The position numbers were made by a program, and so were the translations under genes. The notes beneath the pieces were generated by a model, which was not told the origin of the DNA, made no database searches, and saw nothing but the letters and a program-made list of their open reading frames with translations. From positions 1 to 11,183 of the forward strand of contig JASIKV010000030.1 in NCBI GenBank assembly GCA_030049455.1: a stretch of DNA of 11,183 nt, in the 5' to 3' direction. The DNA is from Terriglobia bacterium. GTDB taxonomy: Bacteria; Acidobacteriota; Terriglobia; UBA7540. This document shows, piece after piece, positions 1 to 6,477 of the stretch. Numbering within the stretch: the stretch's first letter is position 1; each line of letters opens with the position of its first letter.

Positions 1-2855
1 AGCGAGCGGACAAAGGCCGTGACGACGCCGGTGTCGAATTGCGTTCCGGAGCAGCGGTGCAGTTCTTCGAGGGCTTCATCCATAGTGCGGCCTCGAGTGT
101 AGGCGCGCTCGGAGACCATGGTATCGAAGGAATCGGCCACGCAAATGATCCGCGCGCCGAGAGGGATCTCCTCTCCCTTCAATTTATCCGGATAGCCCAT
201 GCCATTCACCATCTCATGATGGTGCTTGACCATTCCGCGGATGCGTTCGATGGCCTTCACCTTGAGCGGCTCCAAAATGTCCGCGCCGCGCGAGGAGTGG
301 ATCTTTACCACCTCATATTCCTGCGGGGTCAAACGCGTAGGCTTGTTTAGAATCGCCTCCGGCACGCCAATCTTGCCGATATCGTGAAGGATTCCCCCCA
401 GGCGGATTTCCTCAATCGCCGCCTCGGGCAGGCCCAACTGGCGGGCAATCTGCGCGGCCAGGCGCGATACCGCCTGGGAGTGCCCCTGCGTGTAATGGTC
501 CTTGGCATCGATGGCAAACGCCAGCGCGGTGACCGTATCGAGCAGGGAGGGCGCGTCGCCGTCGCCCTTCAGCACGACGTTCCGGAAGCGTTCAAGGTAA
601 TATTCGAAGGCCTCAGGACCTGTCGAGAACACGCGCTTCATGGTGACGCCCAGGTAGGCTTCGAGCAACTGGCGTTCCCACTCGCCCTGCGCCGAAAGCA
701 GCGCGAGGGAAGCGATTTGAACACGGTTGCCGTCCTGATGCTTGGCGAGGTACATGCCGGAATCGGCCACGCGCAGGATTTCCTCCTGCGTCGGACCGTG
801 CACGGGGAAGGTGGCGATACCGAAGCTGGCGGTGATGCCGTGCGCCGCCAGGTAACGGTCGGACTCGATGGTGGCGCGCAGGCGCTCCGCCAGGACCTCT
901 GCCTGGTCGGTGCGCGTATCCGGCAGCATGATGGCGAACTCATCGCCGCCATAGCGTGCCACCACGTTTGACTGCCGCACCTGATCGTTGAGGAGCTGGG
1001 CGACGGCGGTCAGAACTTTGTCGCCTTCCAAATGGCCGTTGCGGTCGTTCACCTGCTTAAATCCATCCAGGTCCAGCATGATAACGGAGAACGTGTATCC
1101 GGCGCGCGTGGAACGCCGCCACTCACGGTCGAGCGCTTCCATAAAATACCGGTGAGTTTTGAGTCCCGTCAGGCCGTCGGTGATGGCCTGTTCCAGGGCT
1201 ACCTGATAGACGCGCGCGTTGTGAAGGGCAATGGCCAATTGGTCGGCCAGCGTGCGCAGCGTGAGCACGTCCTGCTGCGAGAAAGCGTAAACCTCGCGGC
1301 TTTCCAGGCTGAGGACGCCCAACAACTCGTCGCGATACTTGAGGGGAAGGCTGAGTGCCGAGCGGATGCCGGGGTGAAGAGGAATGTAGCGCGGTTCCTT
1401 CACCACCGAGTTGGCCAGAACCGGCTCGCCCGTATCCACCGCCACCCCCGATAAACCCTCGCTCTTGCGAATGCGGCGGCCAATCAGCTCCGGACCGTAA
1501 CCGGCTTCCGCCTCAACCACCAATTCACCCTGCCGCGCGTCCATCATCTCGATGCGCGCCAGGTCGTAACCGAAGGCATTGCGCACCTGCCGGCAAATGC
1601 TGGGCAACAACTCCTGCGGGTTCAGGACGGAGCTGGCCTTGCGCCCTAATTCGTTCAGCAGAGCCAGGTGGCTGGACCGGCGCTGCTCCTTCTTGAAGAG
1701 CCGGGCGTTTTCGACCGCCACGGCGGCTTCCTGCGCCAGCAGCTGCACCATTTCAAACTGCGATTTGGAAATGGCGTATTCACGCTCCATATCCGCCAGC
1801 GCCAGCACACCCATCGATCCATCGGAAAAATTCAGCGGCACGCCGCACCAGGTCTTGATGCGCGGATTCATCACCGCCAGGCCCAGCTTCTCCGTTGCGC
1901 CCAAGACGTCACTCGCCACCAGCAGGGGCTGGCGCGTCTGCTGAACGTGCTGTGCCAGCGAGCTCGCCGGTCCTCCCTGCACCGTGCCGTGCGGCCCGCT
2001 GCTCTCAAAGGGCACGACGACTTCCAGGGGGCTTTGGGGCGTGTCCTGGAGGGCCAGGCCAAAGTTCGTGACTCCCATCAATCCTTTCAGCTCCTGCCGC
2101 AGAATTCCAATCTGCGCATTAAGATCAAAGGTGGAGCGCAGAGCTTCGCCGACGCGGTGCAGAATGCGAAGCTCACCTTCGCGCCGCTCGGCCGCGCGGT
2201 TCAGCAACCAGTTCTCAATCGCCACGCTCATGTGGTTGCCGATGGCCATGGCCACGCGCAATTCCTGAGGCTCAAAATTCCGCAAATCGCGGAATCCGAG
2301 CAGCAGGACGCCGTAGGATTTCTCCCGCACCTGCAACCCTACCAGCACCACTGTCCGCAGCCCCTCGCTTCGAAGGACCTCGCGAAACTCATTGAAAGCC
2401 GGGTCACGCTGCCAGGCCGTCTCCACTTCCGGGCGCCGCAGGTCGGGGAAGACCATTAGCGCGCCCCAGCGCTCGCCGCTGGTCAGAACAAACCGTCGCA
2501 AGGATGCGCTGCTCAGCCGCTCCGCCACCGGCGCGGAAATTCCAAAGGTGCTGTAGTGAACCCTGCCCTCGCCACCTTCTTCCTGAACCAGCAGGTATCC
2601 CTCCTGCGTGCCCAGCATTTGCGACGCGCCGCGCAGTGACTGGTCCATCATTTGTTGCGCATCGCGACATTCGGAGAGCTCTCTGCTGAAGAAATGCAGG
2701 CTGGAAAACCAGAATATGTCCGTGTTTCGCCGCAGGCGCTGGCCGCGTCCGCGCAGACGGGGCGCAAGCAGGCCCACGATCAGAAGGGTGAGGGCTAAGC
2801 CAATCAGAAGCAACCCGACTTCCGGATTATTGAGAGACATCCCCATTTCGGTCAT
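1..2855 (-). CDS. Membrane-anchored triple-GAF GGDEF/HD-GYP cyclic-di-GMP turnover protein (3' end outside window)
   Basis: This reading frame is open from an ATG at 2855 to the left edge: about 951 codons, with the C-terminus missing. Order of parts: a short N-terminus, one hydrophobic segment at about residues 12-31, three GAF-like sensor domains (about 50-215, 225-385 and 390-550; the second and third end in A[VL][EH]NAR helices), a GGDEF domain (about 552-715) and an HD-GYP domain (about 780 onward). The GGDEF signature YGGDEF is intact (636-640), so diguanylate cyclase activity is plausible. The inhibitory I-site position reads RQSN (627-630) instead of RxxD. HD-GYP retains H792, the HD pair H824/D825 in HDIGKIGVPE, the HHE motif and GYP (887-889), so phosphodiesterase activity is also plausible. 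It probably sits in the inner membrane and senses through its GAF domains. ATG 2855 is the first start codon after the upstream in-frame stop; ATGs at 2846 and 2840 are alternatives. No good Shine-Dalgarno sequence is visible. Domain calls are firm; net enzymatic direction is unknown. Confidence 0.93.
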   Translation of the reverse strand, partial: MTEMGMSLNNPEVGLLLIGLALTLLIVGLLAPRLRGRGQRLRRNTDIFWFSSLHFFSRELSECRDAQQMMDQSLRGASQMLGTQEGYLLVQEEGGEGRVHYSTFGISAPVAERLSSASLRRFVLTSGERWGALMVFPDLRRPEVETAWQRDPAFNEFREVLRSEGLRTVVLVGLQVREKSYGVLLLGFRDLRNFEPQELRVAMAIGNHMSVAIENWLLNRAAERREGELRILHRVGEALRSTFDLNAQIGILRQELKGLMGVTNFGLALQDTPQSPLEVVVPFESSGPHGTVQGGPASSLAQHVQQTRQPLLVASDVLGATEKLGLAVMNPRIKTWCGVPLNFSDGSMGVLALADMEREYAISKSQFEMVQLLAQEAAVAVENARLFKKEQRRSSHLALLNELGRKASSVLNPQELLPSICRQVRNAFGYDLARIEMMDARQGELVVEAEAGYGPELIGRRIRKSEGLSGVAVDTGEPVLANSVVKEPRYIPLHPGIRSALSLPLKYRDELLGVLSLESREVYAFSQQDVLTLRTLADQLAIALHNARVYQVALEQAITDGLTGLKTHRYFMEALDREWRRSTRAGYTFSVIMLDLDGFKQVNDRNGHLEGDKVLTAVAQLLNDQVRQSNVVARYGGDEFAIMLPDTRTDQAEVLAERLRATIESDRYLAAHGITASFGIATFPVHGPTQEEILRVADSGMYLAKHQDGNRVQIASLALLSAQGEWERQLLEAYLGVTMKRVFSTGPEAFEYYLERFRNVVLKGDGDAPSLLDTVTALAFAIDAKDHYTQGHSQAVSRLAAQIARQLGLPEAAIEEIRLGGILHDIGKIGVPEAILNKPTRLTPQEYEVVKIHSSRGADILEPLKVKAIERIRGMVKHHHEMVNGMGYPDKLKGEEIPLGARIICVADSFDTMVSERAYTRGRTMDEALEELHRCSGTQFDTGVVTAFVRS

Positions 2856-3408
2856 TCTAAGCGGCGGATATAAGAAAGCACCGCTTACCAGACCTCCGCT
2901 TGGCTTTAGTTTTCTTAATCTTCAGACGCAAATTTGAGGGGATTCGAGGGCATACTCCGACACCACGTCTCCAGACTCTGTCCCCTCTCCCCATTTGCCG
3001 TCATTTTTTGTACAGGACTGGAATCATACGCCTGCTGTTCCCGCGCGTCAATCGGTGATTTTTAACAAATTTATCGTGATTAATAATTTAAATGTTAATA
3101 GGGCTGCTATCTCGCGGGGTCAGTGCCAGAAGGCAATGGCACTGGCACTAGCACGCACCTCAACTTCCTAAAGTACTTTCCAAATTATTGCTGATTTGTT
3201 TTTGAGAATTGTGGCCCGGGAATGACTTCAAGTTTTGCGTCGAGAGGCCGATGAAAAAGATAGAGTTAGAGCCCCCCGGCACCTGGGTTTTGCCTGTCCT
3301 GATTGGGTGCCGTGTCCTTGGCGGCAGGTTTACAGACCACTTCGCCCGACGAACACCCCTTGCCGCCAGGGGACCCTCCCAAATCACGCTCGTGCAAATC
3401 TTCACATC
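2856..3408. other. Long stretch without a convincing gene
   Basis: No frame on either strand here encodes a recognisable protein. It includes an AT-rich patch at about 3054-3100 with a central ATTTAAAT palindrome (3086-3093), a small hairpin (3121-3144), and a 7-bp inverted repeat GGCGGCA/TGCCGCC at 3320-3326 and 3361-3367. The only gene-like candidate is a 57-codon plus-strand frame from ATG 3251 to 3424 with GAGAGG just upstream. It shows no recognisable domain and its stop lies inside the next repeat, so it was not called. The region presumably holds the promoter of the minus-strand GGDEF/HD-GYP gene, but no clear -10/-35 pair could be assigned. Confidence 0.6.
3121..3144. repeat. Short perfect inverted repeat (8-bp stem, 8-nt loop)
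   Basis: CAGTGCCA (3121-3128) is the exact reverse complement of TGGCACTG (3137-3144). It is followed by a further partial copy, GCACTAGCAC. There is no T-tract on either side, so an intrinsic terminator is unlikely. It may be a protein-binding site or the remnant of a dispersed repeat. Confidence 0.5.
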
Positions 3409-3493
3409 TAGTGGTGCAGTCTGAAGTATAGGCGGCTTTATGCCGCCATTTGGCGAGGTAAACTCGCCGCTACAAGTTCAAACTGCACCATTA
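3409..3493. repeat. Compound palindromic element (MITE/REP-like), ~85 bp
   Basis: Outer arms of 17 nt (TAGTGGTGCAGTCTGAA at 3409-3425 and TTCAAACTGCACCATTA at 3477-3493) are inverted repeats matching at 15 of 17 positions. Nested between them are two perfect hairpins: GGCGGC/GCCGCC (3431-3436 with 3442-3447, 5-nt loop) and GGCGAG/CTCGCC (3452-3457 with 3463-3468, 5-nt loop). The whole could fold as a four-way, cloverleaf-like structure. It encodes nothing itself. This architecture is typical of non-autonomous palindromic repeats such as REP, BIME or MITE elements. Copy number cannot be judged from one window. ACAT occurs just outside each end (3404-3407 and 3493-3496), too short to claim a target-site duplication. 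Confidence 0.7.
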
Positions 3494-3565
3494 CATTACA
3501 TATGCATTTGCATTTCGCATCCGTTTCTGTTATTCAAGACACTCTTGGGCAAACCCAGAATCGAA

Positions 3566-3925
3566 ATGCGTTACGCTGTTTGCTTCTTAACCGTCCTGAT
3601 GATAGCTGCGCTGCTGGTTCCCAGCGCGCCGTGGGCTTTGCTGCGGGCGAATGGGGATGCCTGCATGTGTCCGCCGGCGGCGTGCCATTGCGCAACTCAC
3701 AACCACGGTTCCGCAAGCTGCTGCATGGGCAAGGGCGGGCTTTGCGGGTTGAATTCACCGGACAACTCTCTGGCCTCCACATTGAGCACGCTGATTTATG
3801 TGCCTACGGAACACCCTTGGGCAGACCCGCTCATGCCGTCGGCGTTTGAGCAAGGGACCTCGGAATTAAATCTTCTGCCTTCCCACGTCCGTATACCTGA
3901 GCAACCACCTCGTGCCACTCTCTAG
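3566..3925 (+). CDS. Small exported Cys/His-rich protein, putative metal binder
   Basis: This is a 119-residue protein of no family I can name. The N-terminus is a signal peptide or single anchor (MRYAVC then a hydrophobic run to about residue 26). A dense thiol/imidazole cluster follows: C33, C35, C40, H41, C42, H45, H47, C52, C53 and C60, with CMC, CHC and SCC motifs. The remaining ~58 residues are Pro/Ser-rich and featureless. Such spacing suggests binding of copper or another soft metal, or disulfide bonds in the periplasm. The open frame extends upstream to ATG 3440, but that start is inside the palindromic element and would add 42 residues ahead of the signal sequence, so ATG 3566 is preferred. 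No strong Shine-Dalgarno is seen. It lies 139 bp upstream of the TonB-dependent receptor gene on the same strand, which supports a role in the same metal-related process. Function is inferred only from composition and context. Confidence 0.6.
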   Translation: MRYAVCFLTVLMIAALLVPSAPWALLRANGDACMCPPAACHCATHNHGSASCCMGKGGLCGLNSPDNSLASTLSTLIYVPTEHPWADPLMPSAFEQGTSELNLLPSHVRIPEQPPRATL

Positions 3926-3935
3926 GCTTCTCCTT

Positions 3936-3949
3936 GCTTGAATTCAAGC
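3936..3949. promoter_or_regulatory. 14-bp perfect palindrome, possible operator
   Basis: GCTTGAATTCAAGC is a perfect palindrome with no loop. It lies 10 bp after the stop of the Cys-rich gene and about 115 bp before the receptor start. Gapless dyads of this size are typical of dimeric repressor sites, but no regulator gene is present in the window and the match could be chance. Confidence 0.3.
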
Positions 3950-4016
3950 CCGTGCGCCCCTCGCTTTGAGCCAGCTTGCGAAGAAGGGGATTGCACGTTG
4001 GCTTTTTCCCTAATCT

Positions 4017-4032
4017 CGCCTGCTTTCAGGCG
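4017..4032 (+). promoter_or_regulatory. Hairpin in the leader region of the TonB-dependent receptor gene
   Basis: CGCCTG (4017-4022) pairs exactly with CAGGCG (4027-4032) across a 4-nt CTTT loop, with a possible extra G-U pair. It ends 32 bp before the receptor ATG and 23 bp before the GAGG ribosome-binding site. It could be a weak terminator for the upstream gene, since a T-rich AATTTTCTTT follows after about 8 nt, or a leader stem affecting translation. Confidence 0.35.
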
Positions 4033-4064
4033 GCTCTGACAATTTTCTTTATCGCGAGGTCATC

Positions 4065-6365
4065 ATGAAAAAGCCTGCTTGCTTGGTTGCAGTCGTGTTG
4101 TTTGTTGGCGCGACAGCTTTTGCTACGATTTTCGGCACGGTGCGCGGTATTGTGCACGATCCTCAGCACCGGCCCATTCAGGGCGCACACGTCACTTTGA
4201 AGGCTGTGAACTCCGAGTGGAGCCGGTCCCAGGAATCCGACCGCAACGGGGAGATAGATTTCACCTCCGTCCCCATTGGCAACTACACGGTGACGGTTTC
4301 GGCGCAGGGTTTTCAGGAGATGCAGCAAGCCGTGGCGGTGCAGTCTGACACCAGTCCGGTTTTACACTTTCTGCTCTCGATCTCCGGCTTGAAGCAATCG
4401 GTGGAAGTGGCGGAGGGGACGGTGGAAGCGAGGACGCAAAGTGTCACACCCACCACCATGCTCAATCGCGAGGACATCCGCGAAACCCCCGGCGCCGGCC
4501 GCACCAATGGCATGGAGATGATTACTGATTACGTGCCCGCCGCCTATGTGACCCACGACATGTTGCACATGCGCGGGGGTCATCAGGTGGAGTGGCTGAT
4601 TGACGGTGTGCCCATTCCCAACACCAACATCGCCACCAACCTGGGCCCGCAGATCGATCCCAAGGACATCGATGAGCTCGAGATCTTCCGGGGCAGCTAT
4701 GACGCGGACTACGGAGATCGCACGTATGGAATTTTCAACATTGTGCCGCGCACCGGTTTTGAGCGCGACCGGGAATGCGACCTCCTGGTCAGCGCGGGGA
4801 ATTTTTATCAGACCAATGACCAGATCAGTTGCGGAGGGCACACCCAGAGGTTTGCCTATTACCTCAGCGGAAACGGCAATCGCAGCGATTACGGCCTTCA
4901 GACCCCCATTCCGCAGGTCTTTCATGACGCGGAAAACGGCTACGGCGGCTTCGGGTCATTCATCTTCAACCCCAATGCGCGAAACCAGTTTCGCCTGGTC
5001 ACCTCGCTTCGCCAGGACTATTACCAGATCCCCATCGACCCGAACCCCAATTCCACCGGCAATCAGATCCTGATCTCATCCGGCGAATCGCCCAGTTACG
5101 ACCTTAGCGACGGCGAACGGGAGCCCGACGGCTACGTGGTCTTCTCCTGGGTTCACACCTTCGACCCCGATTTGATGCTGACCCTTTCACCTTTTTATCA
5201 CTACAATGCCGCCCACTATCACGGCGGCCCGGACGATTATCCGGTCAGCTCGACCGTGGATCAGGACGCCAACTATGGCGGCGTGCAGGCGGATCTGAAT
5301 GCCAGCTATCATCGAAACGACATCCACGCCGGCATCTATTTCTTTGACCAGCACCAATACAATTACTTTAACAACGTCTTTAGCGATGGCTCGCAGAATT
5401 TCCCCGCTTCCTCCATCGGGGTAAACGGGTCCGTTGCGGCCATGTTCTTCAATGACAAGATCAAGGTGACTCCCTGGTTGACGCTCATCCTGGGGGTGCG
5501 CCAGACGGAATTCAATGCCTCGATTTCACAGAGCATTACCGACCCGCGATTCGGAGCCGCTGTGAAGATTCCGCGTCTGAATTGGATCTTCCGCGGCTTC
5601 TACGGCCATTATTACCAGGCTCCGCCGCTGGTGACGGCGACCGGCTCGGTCATCGGGTTGGCGAACAGCCAGAGCTTCAGTTTTGCCCCTCTGTACGGCG
5701 AGCGCGACAGGGAATACCAGTTTGGCGTCACGATCCCCTATCGTGGCTGGACGCTCGACGCCGACAATTACCAGACCAAAGCCACCAACTGGCTTGATCA
5801 CAACAATATCGGTGAATCGAACCTCTTTTGGCCGATTACCTGGCAGGCGGCGGTGATCAACGGTTGGGAACTCACCTTGCGGTCGCCCGACCTGTGGCGT
5901 CACGGCCAGTTTCACCTTGCCTATGCCAACCAGATTGCCGAAGCGACCTCGCCGATCACGGGAGGCCTGATCTGCCCGACGCCCGTCACCACCGCCTGCG
6001 GGCTCGACATACCGCCCGGCTTTTCACCCGTCGACCATGATCAGCGCAACACCCTGAACTTCGGCTATAACGCGAAGCTTCCCGGACAGGCTTACGCTGC
6101 TGCCAATTTCTATTACGGCTCGGGCTTCACCAACGGCCTGTACGGAATGCCCAACGCCCAATACCCCGGCGTCTATCTGCCCGCCCACGGAACCGTGGAC
6201 CTCGCCGTGGGGAAAACCTTCGCGGAGAAATACTCCCTTTCGTTCAACGCCCTGAATGTGGGTGACCTTCGCGTGCAACTGGACAATAGCCTGACATTTG
6301 GCGGGTTCCACTGGAACGATCCGCGGCAGGTTTATGTGGAATTTCGCTACCGGTTCCATTATTAA
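4065..6365 (+). CDS. TonB-dependent outer-membrane receptor with carboxypeptidase-regulatory-like N-terminal domain
   Basis: This 766-aa protein has a Sec signal peptide (about 1-20, ending ATAFA). A CarboxypepD_reg-like beta-sandwich follows (about 22-105: GTVRGIVHDPQHRPIQGAHV, then the NYTVTVSAQGF strand). Next come a TonB plug domain (about 125-245, with RGGHQVEWLIDGVPIPN, RGSYDADYGDRTYG and NIVPRTGFER) and a long beta-barrel ending in YVEFRYRFHY, whose aromatic last residue suits Bam-dependent insertion. No clear canonical TonB box was recognised. The plug carries HDMLHM (164-169) and H173, a Met/His cluster compatible with copper but perhaps only a family-conserved segment. The start is supported by GAGG at 4056-4059, 5 nt before ATG. 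Receptors of this build are abundant in Acidobacteriota and many are of unknown substrate. The SCO-type lipoprotein gene 112 bp downstream and the Cys-rich gene upstream suggest a metal or metallophore ligand. The family call is firm; the substrate is inference. Confidence 0.93.
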   Translation: MKKPACLVAVVLFVGATAFATIFGTVRGIVHDPQHRPIQGAHVTLKAVNSEWSRSQESDRNGEIDFTSVPIGNYTVTVSAQGFQEMQQAVAVQSDTSPVLHFLLSISGLKQSVEVAEGTVEARTQSVTPTTMLNREDIRETPGAGRTNGMEMITDYVPAAYVTHDMLHMRGGHQVEWLIDGVPIPNTNIATNLGPQIDPKDIDELEIFRGSYDADYGDRTYGIFNIVPRTGFERDRECDLLVSAGNFYQTNDQISCGGHTQRFAYYLSGNGNRSDYGLQTPIPQVFHDAENGYGGFGSFIFNPNARNQFRLVTSLRQDYYQIPIDPNPNSTGNQILISSGESPSYDLSDGEREPDGYVVFSWVHTFDPDLMLTLSPFYHYNAAHYHGGPDDYPVSSTVDQDANYGGVQADLNASYHRNDIHAGIYFFDQHQYNYFNNVFSDGSQNFPASSIGVNGSVAAMFFNDKIKVTPWLTLILGVRQTEFNASISQSITDPRFGAAVKIPRLNWIFRGFYGHYYQAPPLVTATGSVIGLANSQSFSFAPLYGERDREYQFGVTIPYRGWTLDADNYQTKATNWLDHNNIGESNLFWPITWQAAVINGWELTLRSPDLWRHGQFHLAYANQIAEATSPITGGLICPTPVTTACGLDIPPGFSPVDHDQRNTLNFGYNAKLPGQAYAAANFYYGSGFTNGLYGMPNAQYPGVYLPAHGTVDLAVGKTFAEKYSLSFNALNVGDLRVQLDNSLTFGGFHWNDPRQVYVEFRYRFHY

Positions 6366-6465
6366 TCCTGCCCGAGCGTGAGGAGCTGCATCATCCTGTA
6401 ATGAGGGCATGGCGTCCAAAGTTAGTTTGGCCGCATCGGCGCGCCGCGCCATCTTAAGGATTATC

Positions 6466-6471
6466 GGGAGG
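6466..6471 (+). promoter_or_regulatory. Strong Shine-Dalgarno fixing a GTG start
   Basis: GGGAGG lies 6 nt before the GTG at 6478. It supports that GTG as the initiator of the SCO-family lipoprotein, giving a complete lipoprotein signal peptide. Confidence 0.75.
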
Positions 6472-6477
6472 TTTTGA

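Noticed and set aside
384..2459. Several long plus-strand ORFs opposite the GGDEF/HD-GYP gene
   Set aside because: They are low-complexity Arg/Ala/Pro-rich antisense shadows; the minus-strand frame carries clear GAF, GGDEF and HD-GYP motifs.
3251..3424. Small plus-strand ORF (57 codons, MKKIELEPPG start) with GAGAGG just upstream
   Set aside because: The spacing from the purine tract to ATG is only 3 nt, the protein has no recognisable domain, and the stop codon is supplied by the left arm of the palindromic element. It is best treated as non-coding or a degraded remnant.
3440..3565. Upstream extension of the Cys-rich protein to ATG 3440
   Set aside because: This start lies inside the palindromic element and would put 42 unrelated residues in front of a clear signal sequence beginning at 3566.
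3502..3849. 115-codon plus-strand ORF overlapping the Cys-rich gene in another frame
   Set aside because: It has no signal peptide, domain or ribosome-binding site. The overlapping frame has a hydrophobic leader and a structured Cys/His cluster, so this is a shadow.
3991..4016. TTGCAC and TAATCT as a -35/-10 pair for the receptor gene
   Set aside because: The spacer is 14 bp, too short for a housekeeping sigma-factor promoter, and the -10 match is weak.
6366..6477. Possible terminator or separate promoter between the receptor and SCO genes
   Set aside because: Only short GC-rich dyads such as GGCGCGCC are present, with no stem plus T-tract and no recognisable -10, so nothing could be supported.
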